DNA of 41,922 nucleotides from an uncultured Clostridia bacterium (lineage in GTDB: Bacteria > Bacillota > Clostridia > Christensenellales > Borkfalkiaceae), in the NCBI GenBank assembly GCA_947626685.1, contig CANQTD010000001.1:98393-140314 (forward strand), read 5' to 3'. Of this stretch, positions 1 to 7,199 are shown piece by piece. A program made the translations under genes and the position numbers. Every line of letters starts with the position of its first letter. Positions within the stretch are counted from its first letter, which is position 1. The notes beneath the pieces are model-generated. The model was not told the origin of the DNA. It saw nothing but the letters and a program-made list of their open reading frames with translations, and did not search any database.

Positions 1-14
1 TCTTTCGCAGCGTT

Positions 15-1319
15 TTATACTTCTTCTCCGAACAGGGAAATGCCGTTCGCTTCCGTGATTTTCAGCATGACGAAATCGCCAACCCTGTTCCTGTTGCTCC
101 TGAAATATCCCATGCGGCCGTATTCGTCCCGCCCGAGATACAGTTTCTTCTTTTCATCGAAGCCCTCGCAGAGGATCTCGATGGTCTTTCCGACGTATTT
201 CGCGCTCTTCTCGCGCGTTTTCCTGTTGACGAGTTCGACGAGGCGCGTGATCCTGTCCTTTGCGGTCTCCTCACAGATCCGCCCCTCCATCGCCGCGGCT
301 TTGGTGCCCGTGCGCGGGGAATAGATGAACGTGAACGCCGAGGAAAAGTCCGCCTCTTCCACGAGGGAGAGCGTCTCGCGGAACTCCTCTTCCGTCTCCG
401 TGGGGAACGCCACGATGAGGTCGGTCGTCACCTCGCAGTCGGGGATCTCCTGCCTGAGATAGGCGAGCTCCCCGAGGTACTTTTCCCGCGTGTAGCGGCG
501 GTTCATGAGCTTCAGAATGCGGTTGCTGCCCGCCTGCACGGGAAGGTGCAGTTGCTTGCAGATCTTCTTGTGCTTCTTCATGACGGCGACGAGTTCCTCC
601 GAAAAGTCCTTCGGGTGCGAGGTCATGAAGCGGAGGCGGAAGTCCCCGCCGAGGCTCGCAACGGCGTCGAGAAGGGTGGGGAAGGTCATTCCGTCCCCGT
701 CGCGGTAGGAATCGACGTTCTGGCCGAGCAGCGTGATCTCGCGGTAGCCTTCTCCGATAAGCCCCTTCACTTCGCGCAGGATCTCCCCGTGCGCCCGCGA
801 ACGCTCCCTCCCGCGCACATAGGGCACGATGCAGTACGAGCAGAAGTTGTTGCAGCCGTACATGATGTTCACCCATGCGTTGGGATAGCTCGTACGGACG
901 GGAGAGACGCCGTCCTCCGTGTCCGCACGCTCCGCGGTGACGGAGATGACCGCCTTCCTCTGCGCGCGCTTTTTCTCGATGAGCGATTTGAGTTCGGGCA
1001 GGTTGTGCGTGCCGAACAGAATGTCGATGAAGGGAAATTTCTCTTTGAGAAAGGCCGCCTTCCCCTCTTCCTGCACCATACAGCCCCCGACGGCGATGAT
1101 GAGATCTTTCTTTTTGCGCTTGAGCTGTTTGAGCGCGCCGATATTGCCGAAGGCGTGGTTCTCCGCGTTCTCGCGGATACAGCAGGTGTTGAACACGATG
1201 ATGTCCGCCTCTTCGGGGGAGGAGGGCTGCGTATAGCCCGCTTCTTTGAGGATCCCCGCGATCTTCTCCGATTCGTGGAGATTCATCTGGCAGCCGTATG
1301 TAACGATATGATAGTTCAT
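15..1319 (-). CDS. miaB: tRNA-2-methylthio-N6-dimethylallyladenosine synthase MiaB
   Basis: Radical-SAM methylthiotransferase that converts i6A37 to ms2i6A37 in tRNAs reading UNN codons. The 434-residue protein has the full family layout. The N-terminal UPF0004 domain carries cluster cysteines C10 (YGCQMN), C46 (NTC) and C80 (GGC). The radical-SAM core has C156, C160 and C163 (CNNFCSYC). A C-terminal TRAM-type RNA-binding region follows. I chose the ATG at 1319 because the open frame upstream (to 1373) is arginine-rich and not family-like, and because this ATG overlaps the sirtuin stop codon by 4 bases (ATGA), indicating translational coupling. It is the second gene of a two-gene transcript read from the promoter at 2042-2070. 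Family assignment is by recognised motifs and length and is very secure. Confidence 0.97.
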   Translation of the reverse strand: MNYHIVTYGCQMNLHESEKIAGILKEAGYTQPSSPEEADIIVFNTCCIRENAENHAFGNIGALKQLKRKKKDLIIAVGGCMVQEEGKAAFLKEKFPFIDILFGTHNLPELKSLIEKKRAQRKAVISVTAERADTEDGVSPVRTSYPNAWVNIMYGCNNFCSYCIVPYVRGRERSRAHGEILREVKGLIGEGYREITLLGQNVDSYRDGDGMTFPTLLDAVASLGGDFRLRFMTSHPKDFSEELVAVMKKHKKICKQLHLPVQAGSNRILKLMNRRYTREKYLGELAYLRQEIPDCEVTTDLIVAFPTETEEEFRETLSLVEEADFSSAFTFIYSPRTGTKAAAMEGRICEETAKDRITRLVELVNRKTREKSAKYVGKTIEILCEGFDEKKKLYLGRDEYGRMGYFRSNRNRVGDFVMLKITEANGISLFGEEV

Positions 1320-2023
1320 AGCTTGATCTCTCCGAGCACTTTGCCGACGTTTTCGCGGATGACGAGATCGCACTTTGCGTCGTACGGGGTGGCTCCGCGG
1401 TTGATGAGGACGACGTGCCCGCCGCGGAAATATTCCAAAAAGCCCGCCGCAGGCCAGACGGTGAGCGACGTCCCCGCCACGATGAGCAGGTCGGCGGAGG
1501 CGATCGCGCTCACGGCTCCCTCCACCGTTTCGCCGTCGAGCTGTTCACCGTAGAGCACAACGTCCGGCTTGATGAGCCCGCCGCACGGACAGTACGGGAT
1601 CCCCTTCGAGGCGGCGATATATTCCGCGGGGAATGCCCTGTGACATTTCAGGCAGTGGTTGCGGTGCACGCTGCCGTGCAGCTCATAGACGGTCTTGCTG
1701 CCCGCCTTCTGGTGGAGACCGTCGATATTTTGCGTGACGACGGCGAGGAGCTTGCCGCAAGCCTCCATCTCGGCGAGCTTTCTGTGCGCCGCGTTGGGCT
1801 GTGCGGAGAGCGGGAGCATTTTGTCGCGGTAGAAATCGTAAAATTCCGCCGTATGCTCATAAAAGAAACGGGAGCCGAGCATCTCCTCGGGAGAAAAACG
1901 GTACTTTTGACGGTACAGCCCGTCCTCCGAACGGAAATCGGGGATCCCGCTCTCCGTAGAAACGCCCGCCCCTCCGAAAAAGACGATCTTGTTGCTTTGG
2001 TCGATGAGTTCTTGCAGCGTCAT
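1316..2023 (-). CDS. cobB: Sir2-family NAD-dependent protein deacylase (CobB-like sirtuin)
   Basis: Sirtuin that removes acyl groups from protein lysines at the expense of NAD+. The 235 residues contain the NAD-binding GAGVST motif (18-23), the TQNID motif (97-101), the catalytic histidine H116 in LHGSVH, and a zinc site made from C124/C127 (CLKC) and C145/C147 (CPC). The C-terminal GTSLTVWPAAGF stretch is also typical. The ATG at 2023 has a GGAGG site (complement of 2029-2033) six bases upstream. Its last codons overlap miaB by 4 bases. Pairing of a deacylase with a tRNA-modifying enzyme is seen directly here; a functional link is not implied. The substrate acyl class (acetyl or longer) cannot be told from sequence alone. 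Confidence 0.95.
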   Translation of the reverse strand: MTLQELIDQSNKIVFFGGAGVSTESGIPDFRSEDGLYRQKYRFSPEEMLGSRFFYEHTAEFYDFYRDKMLPLSAQPNAAHRKLAEMEACGKLLAVVTQNIDGLHQKAGSKTVYELHGSVHRNHCLKCHRAFPAEYIAASKGIPYCPCGGLIKPDVVLYGEQLDGETVEGAVSAIASADLLIVAGTSLTVWPAAGFLEYFRGGHVVLINRGATPYDAKCDLVIRENVGKVLGEIKL

Positions 2024-2041
2024 GGTTTCCTCCGATTCCCT

Positions 2042-2070
2042 ATTATATCATACTTAACGTTTTTAATCAA
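2042..2070 (-). promoter_or_regulatory. Sigma-70-type promoter of the sirtuin-miaB transcript
   Basis: On the minus strand a TTGATT -35 box (2065-2070) and a perfect TATAAT -10 box (2042-2047) are separated by 17 bases, with an extended -10 TG dinucleotide. It lies about 19 bases before the sirtuin ATG, leaving room for the GGAGG ribosome site. Confidence 0.85.
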
Positions 2071-2127
2071 GAACTGCGCGCGCGAGTTCTGAAAAAATTT
2101 TCGGAAATTACAAATACTGTCTGCGTT

Positions 2128-4311
2128 ATGAAACGTGTACTCACTGTTTTCGGGATCCTTGCCGCATGCGTCCTCGCCATCGTTGCGGGTGCGTTCGGCT
2201 ACTTTTTTTTGGTCACGCGGGGGGTGTCGCTCGACCCCTCGAAACTTGCCCTCGACGCGAATTGCATCGCCGTGTACGACGCGGACGGGGAGAAGATCGG
2301 GACGGAGAAGGCGCACCGTGCCGTCTCCTTTTCGGAATTCCCCTCCCACCTACCGAACGCCTTCGTCGCGGTGGAGGACAAGCGTTTCTACCGTCACAGC
2401 GGCTTCGACTACCGCCGCATGGTGAAGGCCGCGCTCAAAAACGTCTCCACCCTTTCTTTCAGGGAGGGAGCCTCCACGATCTCCCAACAACTCATCAAAA
2501 ATACCCACCTCACGAACGAAAAGACGGTGCGCCGCAAGCTCAAAGAGCTCAAGCTCACCTACGCGCTCGAAAAAAATTATACGAAGGAGGAGATCCTCGA
2601 ACGCTATCTCAATTCCATCTATTTCGGGCACAGCGCGTTCGGGATCGGGGACGCCGCCTTCTACTATTTCGGCAAGGAAGTCTCCGCGCTCGAACCTGCG
2701 GAGAGCGCCCTTCTCGCCGCGCTCGTCAAATCCCCCAACCGCTATTCTCCCTTCAAAAACCCGCAGGATTGCCTTCTGCGGCGCAATTTTGTGCTTGAAC
2801 TCATGAAGGAGCAGGGCTATCTCGGCGAGGCCGACTGCACGCTCGCGCTCCGCTCCCCCCTTCCCGCTCAGCCGCATCCCCTCGGAAGCGGAAATTCCTA
2901 CCTCTCCCTCGTCTATGAGGAACTCGAGGAGCTCTTCCCCGAAGCGAAGGCGGGAGAATTGGGCAATCTGCGCGTCTACACGGCGTACGAGCCCCGTCTG
3001 CAAGCAAAACTCGAAGCGTTCGGACCGGACTCGGACGCCGCGATGCTCGTCGCGGACAACAAGACGAACACGCTCAAGGCGCTCCGCGCGACGGCGGGCC
3101 TTCCGAGACGTCTCCCCGCGTCGACGGTCAAGCCCCTCCTCGTGTACGCGCCCGCCATCGAGGAAAATCTGCTCTCGCCCGCGACGCCCATTTCCGACGA
3201 GCGGACGGACTTCGGGGGATACTCCCCCGACGACGCGGGCGGCGCGTCGGGAACGTACGTCAGCGCCCGCTATGCCCTGTCGAAGAGCGTGAATATCCCC
3301 GCCGTGAGAGTTTTGAATGCGCTCGGCGTGGAAAAGGGCGCGTCCTATCTGAAAAAGATGGGGCTGGAAGTCGGACGGGAGGACTATTCCCTCGCGCTTG
3401 CGCTCGGAGGGATGAAGGAGGGCTTCACCCTCAAAGAGCTCGCCGACGGCTACACCGCCCTTGCGAACGGGGGAGCCTTCGCCCCGTCGCGGACGATCGT
3501 ACGCGTAGAGGACGCAAGCGGAAGGACGATCTACCGCGGCGAGCCGCAGCGCACGCGCGTTTTTTCGGAGGACACGAGCTTCCTCGTGACCGACATGCTG
3601 AAAACGGCGGCGGAAGAAGGGACCGCCCGCAAGCTCAGATCGCTCCCCTTTCAGGTCGCCGCGAAAACGGGCACGCACGAGGCGAAGGCGGGGAATCTCG
3701 ACGCCTATACGATCGCGTACACGGCGGAGGACACCGTCGCGGTGTGGCTCGGAAACGCCGACAATTCCCCCATAGACGCGACGGGAGGCGGCCTCCCCGC
3801 CAACTATGCGAAGGAGATCCTCGCATCGCTGTATGAAACGCGTTCCCCCGCCGATTTTACGATGCCAAAAGACGTCGTGCGGGCCGCATACGACAAAACG
3901 GAATACGAGGAGAACCACAAGCTCGTGCGCGCCGATCCCCTTGCGCCCGCGCTCATCGACCCCGAGGACTTCTTCCGCGCGAGCAATCTGCCCGCGGAGC
4001 AAAGCACGCGGTTTTCCCGTCCCACGATCCAAAAACCGCAGATCAAGGTGGAAAACGGCAGCGTAACGATAGTATTATGTCACGCAGAGTACTATGATTA
4101 TGTCATAAAAAGACGGCATTGCGGCGAAGAGACGACGGTGTATCGCGGCCCCTACCGCGAGGCGATCTGCGACAACTCCGTCGTCGTGGGAGAGGAGTAC
4201 GAATACACCGTCTTGCCCGTTTACCAAAAAAACGAGGGAGAAGCCGTCGTTCTCCCTCGCGTCAGGATCGGTTCCGTCACCCCTATCCCCGAGGATTGGT
4301 GGCGGGATTAG
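2128..4311 (+). CDS. Class A penicillin-binding protein (peptidoglycan glycosyltransferase/transpeptidase)
   Basis: Bifunctional cell-wall synthase acting on lipid II at the outer face of the membrane. The 727 residues begin with a short cytoplasmic tail and one membrane anchor (about 4-29). The GT51 domain follows, with catalytic E83 (VEDKRFYRHSG), GASTISQQL (114-122) and the RKLKE/ERYLNSIYFG motifs. The transpeptidase carries S332-x-x-K335, S387-V-N389 and K513-T-G515. After about residue 580 there is a tail ending in a beta-rich, fibronectin-like segment. The gene is divergent from the sirtuin and ends with no gap against thiI. No ribosome site is visible before the ATG; a weak AATACT -10 box ends 9 bases before it, so the mRNA could be leaderless. 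Codons around 4066-4110 are unusually AT-rich compared with the rest of the gene. Confidence 0.96.
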   Translation: MKRVLTVFGILAACVLAIVAGAFGYFFLVTRGVSLDPSKLALDANCIAVYDADGEKIGTEKAHRAVSFSEFPSHLPNAFVAVEDKRFYRHSGFDYRRMVKAALKNVSTLSFREGASTISQQLIKNTHLTNEKTVRRKLKELKLTYALEKNYTKEEILERYLNSIYFGHSAFGIGDAAFYYFGKEVSALEPAESALLAALVKSPNRYSPFKNPQDCLLRRNFVLELMKEQGYLGEADCTLALRSPLPAQPHPLGSGNSYLSLVYEELEELFPEAKAGELGNLRVYTAYEPRLQAKLEAFGPDSDAAMLVADNKTNTLKALRATAGLPRRLPASTVKPLLVYAPAIEENLLSPATPISDERTDFGGYSPDDAGGASGTYVSARYALSKSVNIPAVRVLNALGVEKGASYLKKMGLEVGREDYSLALALGGMKEGFTLKELADGYTALANGGAFAPSRTIVRVEDASGRTIYRGEPQRTRVFSEDTSFLVTDMLKTAAEEGTARKLRSLPFQVAAKTGTHEAKAGNLDAYTIAYTAEDTVAVWLGNADNSPIDATGGGLPANYAKEILASLYETRSPADFTMPKDVVRAAYDKTEYEENHKLVRADPLAPALIDPEDFFRASNLPAEQSTRFSRPTIQKPQIKVENGSVTIVLCHAEYYDYVIKRRHCGEETTVYRGPYREAICDNSVVVGEEYEYTVLPVYQKNEGEAVVLPRVRIGSVTPIPEDWWRD

Positions 4312-5463
4312 TCAAAAGGCGATCGTCTCTGCCGTCTGCATCGCCTCGCATACGAGCTTTTCCACATCGAGCTTGCCCTCTTCCTCCTCGACAAAGGAGA
4401 GCTTCGGCTTCGTCGCGGGGAACTCCGGAAGGAACACCGTACAGCAGTCCTCATAGGGAAGAATGGACGTTTCGTACGTCCCGATCGCCTTTGCGCGCTC
4501 GATGATCTCGTCCTTGTCGAACCCGACGAGCGGACGGAGCACGGGCAGTGTGACGACGGCGTTCGAGGAAGTCATCCCCTCCATCGTCTGGCTGGCGACC
4601 TGCCCGAGGCTCTCCCCCGTGATGAGGCATTGGTACCCTCTTTCCCGCGCGAGCCGTTCGGCGATGCGGAACATGAACCTGCGCAGAAGGGTCACGTTGA
4701 GCTCGTTTGCGCACTTCGCGTGGATCTCCTCCTGTATGCGAGTGACGGACACCGTCGTGAGCCGCGTCACCTGCGTGTAGGGAGAGAGAAGTTTTGAAAG
4801 CGTTACGACCTTCTCCTTCGCCCCGTCGTTCGTGTACGGGTAGCTGTGGAAGTGCAAAAGTTCGACCGTGAGCCCGCGCTTCGCCATCATGTATCCCGCG
4901 ACGGGGGAATCGATCCCGCCCGAGATCATGAGGAGCCCCTTTCCCGCGCTGCCGACGGGCATGCCGCCCGCCCCTGCGCCGAATTCTCCGAACACGAGCG
5001 CGGAACCGTGTTCGCGCACGTCGATATAGACGACGCTGTCGGGCGCGTGCACGTCCACTTTAAGATTCGGGTTCCCGGCGAGCAGCCGTCCGCCGATCGC
5101 CGCGCTGATCTCGGGAGAGGTCAGGGGATATTTCTTGTATCCGCGGTGCGTTTCCACCTTAAAGCTCCCGCTTTGCGGCGCGACGAGCTTTGCCGCGGCA
5201 TAGATCTCGTCGAGTTCGCTCCCTGTGAGCAAGCCGACGGAATAGGAGTGCACGCCGAAAACTTTGGAGACGCGCCCGGCGATCTCCCCCTCTCGCCCCT
5301 CTTCGAATTTTTCCACGAGCCAGCGGCCGCTCGTGCGGTGCAGCTCATGGCGGAGCCCTTTGAGGCTCTTTTCGAGGTTCATGGAAAGCATGCGCTCGAA
5401 ATAGCCGCGGTTCTTTCCCTTCAAATGGATCTCCGCATAGCGGAGAATGATGACTTTTTCCAT
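4312..5463 (-). CDS. thiI: tRNA uracil 4-sulfurtransferase ThiI (no rhodanese domain)
   Basis: Adenylates U8 of tRNA and installs sulfur to make 4-thiouridine; in some organisms it also serves thiamin synthesis. The 383 residues contain an N-terminal ferredoxin-like/THUMP region (about 1-165), the PP-loop SGGIDSP (181-187), the ITGESLGQVASQT motif (281-293) and a cysteine pair C340-C341 near the position of the family's catalytic cysteine. The C-terminal rhodanese domain found in E. coli ThiI is absent, as in Bacillus-type enzymes that take sulfur directly from a dedicated cysteine desulfurase. That partner is very likely nifS, which ends 3 bases upstream. The stop codon abuts the stop of the convergent penicillin-binding protein gene with no spacer. 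Confidence 0.96.
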   Translation of the reverse strand: MEKVIILRYAEIHLKGKNRGYFERMLSMNLEKSLKGLRHELHRTSGRWLVEKFEEGREGEIAGRVSKVFGVHSYSVGLLTGSELDEIYAAAKLVAPQSGSFKVETHRGYKKYPLTSPEISAAIGGRLLAGNPNLKVDVHAPDSVVYIDVREHGSALVFGEFGAGAGGMPVGSAGKGLLMISGGIDSPVAGYMMAKRGLTVELLHFHSYPYTNDGAKEKVVTLSKLLSPYTQVTRLTTVSVTRIQEEIHAKCANELNVTLLRRFMFRIAERLARERGYQCLITGESLGQVASQTMEGMTSSNAVVTLPVLRPLVGFDKDEIIERAKAIGTYETSILPYEDCCTVFLPEFPATKPKLSFVEEEEGKLDVEKLVCEAMQTAETIAF

Positions 5464-5466
5464 ATT

Positions 5467-6585
5467 TCAGACCCTGCTTTTGTATTTCTTTGCGATCCCG
5501 TTGAACAGCTCGGCGGCCGCCGAGACCTCCTCTTCCGCCGTCTCCCGCGAAAAACTCACGCGGAGCACGCCGTCCAGGACGCTCTCGCTGTGGCCGCACG
5601 CCCGCAGGATGCGGCTGAAACGGTTCTTCGAAGAGCACGCGCTCCCCGTGCCGACCGCCACGCCCGCGTCGAAGAGCATGCGCTGCAAGACCTCGCCGCG
5701 CGCGCCCTCCGCGGACACCGTGAGAATGTAAGGCGAACCGTCTTGGGGGGAGAGCAGCGTGAACAGCGACTTGTCGAGTTTTTCCCAAAACATGGCGCGC
5801 AATCCCTTGACGCGCGCATAGTTTTCCGCGAGCGCGGAGAATTGGCGTTCCGCCGCATAGGAAAAATCGAGAATGCCGAGCACGTTTTCCGTCCCGCTCC
5901 TGAGCGTATTTTCCTGCCCGCCCCCGAAGATGAGGGGAGGCAGGGCGAGCTGTCTGCGTTTGAAGAGCGCGCCCGTCCCCTTGAGCCCGCCGATCTTGTG
6001 CGCGCTGACGGAGTAGAGGTCGATCTCCTGCGTCAGACGGACGGGGAGCTTGCCGAACGCCTGCACGCCGTCGGAATGAAAGACGGCGCGCGGATTTTTT
6101 TGTTTGACCGCCTTCGCGATGGCAAAAATATCGTTGACCGCGCCCGTTTCGTTGTTGACGTGCACGACGGAGACGAAGGACGTTTTTTCGTCGACGAGGG
6201 AAAGCAGTTTTTCCGCGTCCACGCTCCCGTCCGCGTGCAAAGGCGCAAAACGGGGCTCGACGCCGCGGTTTTTCAGTTCGGTAAAGCTGCGCTCAACGGC
6301 GGAATGTTCCCCCGCCGTGGTGACGGCGTTCCCCCTCCGCGCGCCCGAAAAGACGGCCTGATTGTCCGCCTCGGTGCCGCCTGCCGTAAAGACGAGGTCG
6401 AATGCGGCGGGATCGGCGATCCACCTTAAAATGCTCTCCCGCGCCCCGTCGAGCTTTGTGTGTACGGCAAACCCTCCGCTGTAACGTGCGGAGGGATTGT
6501 AAAAGTTTTCGTTGCAAAACTGTGCCGCGCGCAGGAAAGCGTCCCCGTCGGGACGGGTCGTGGCGGCGTTATCGAGATAGATCAT
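5467..6585 (-). CDS. Cysteine desulfurase, NifS/IscS family (ThiI sulfur donor)
   Basis: PLP enzyme that takes sulfur from L-cysteine as an enzyme persulfide and passes it on. The 372 residues show the PLP lysine K197 in SAHKIGG, the stacking histidine H94 (GEHSA) and the catalytic cysteine C317 in GTGSACSSKN. The start is the ATG at 6585, which overlaps the upstream stop by 4 bases (ATGA) and gives the canonical N-terminus MIYLDNAATT; the open frame further upstream is a shadow of the neighbouring gene. Immediate linkage to a rhodanese-less ThiI matches the Bacillus NifZ-ThiI arrangement, so tRNA 4-thiouridine synthesis is the likely main job. A more general iron-sulfur role cannot be excluded, since no scaffold gene lies nearby. 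Confidence 0.95.
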   Translation of the reverse strand: MIYLDNAATTRPDGDAFLRAAQFCNENFYNPSARYSGGFAVHTKLDGARESILRWIADPAAFDLVFTAGGTEADNQAVFSGARRGNAVTTAGEHSAVERSFTELKNRGVEPRFAPLHADGSVDAEKLLSLVDEKTSFVSVVHVNNETGAVNDIFAIAKAVKQKNPRAVFHSDGVQAFGKLPVRLTQEIDLYSVSAHKIGGLKGTGALFKRRQLALPPLIFGGGQENTLRSGTENVLGILDFSYAAERQFSALAENYARVKGLRAMFWEKLDKSLFTLLSPQDGSPYILTVSAEGARGEVLQRMLFDAGVAVGTGSACSSKNRFSRILRACGHSESVLDGVLRVSFSRETAEEEVSAAAELFNGIAKKYKSRV

Positions 6586-7199
6586 TTCTGCTCCAGCTTG
6601 TTCCTTCCCGCGGCGAACACGATGTTCTCGAGGAGCTGTCTGCGGCATTCGAGCACATACATTGCCTTTTCCGCCGACGTGGACTGTATGATATAGATCC
6701 ATTCCTTCCCCTCGGGGCACTCTTTGTTCGGCGTGCACATTTTGGGCTTGCCGCCGAACCCTTTGAGCGCGCGTCCGTAGGCGTCGCTCCCGTACCAGCC
6801 GATGGCGAGGATCCTGTCTGCCTGTATCGTGAAGAGGTACTTGCGCTTCTTGCCGTTGAACACCTTCGTGACGCGGATCTCGTCCTCCACGAAAGTATAG
6901 TCATAGCTGACGTTGAAGCGGTTTTTGAGGAACCAGCTGCCGACCCCGAGCCCCGCGGTGGCGACGATGAACCCGAAAAACTCGGCAAGGGCGATCACGC
7001 GGACGAAGGTGTCGACGCTCCCGTCCTCGCGCGTCGTCGCTTGCAGGACGCTCGGGACGAACAGGAACGCGAAGGTCAGCGCAAAGGCGGCGATCACGGC
7101 CAGCATGATCGCTGCGACCTTGAAAACCGTGTAGAGTTTTTCCTCCGTCTTGCTGCGCGCGGAGATCGCGCTCTCTTCGTAAAATCCGTCGCGGACCAT
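6582..7199 (-). CDS. Two-helix membrane protein of unknown function, DUF6106-like
   Basis: A 205-residue protein, not firmly recognised. It has a charged cytoplasmic N-terminus (1-22), two predicted membrane helices (about 26-48 and 66-90) joined by a short loop, and a soluble C-terminal half. That half has a beta-rich start (SYDYTFVEDEIRV, GKKRKYLF) and a pair of cysteines (C155, C161) around a proline-rich turn. The pattern recalls the DUF6106 family of Clostridia as I remember it; a profile search would settle this. I chose the ATG at 7199 over the TTG at 7202 because it forms a TGATG junction with the end of carB/dapF. Lying between carB/dapF and nifS with overlaps on both sides, it must be co-translated with them. 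Confidence 0.7.
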   Translation of the reverse strand: MVRDGFYEESAISARSKTEEKLYTVFKVAAIMLAVIAAFALTFAFLFVPSVLQATTREDGSVDTFVRVIALAEFFGFIVATAGLGVGSWFLKNRFNVSYDYTFVEDEIRVTKVFNGKKRKYLFTIQADRILAIGWYGSDAYGRALKGFGGKPKMCTPNKECPEGKEWIYIIQSTSAEKAMYVLECRRQLLENIVFAAGRNKLEQK

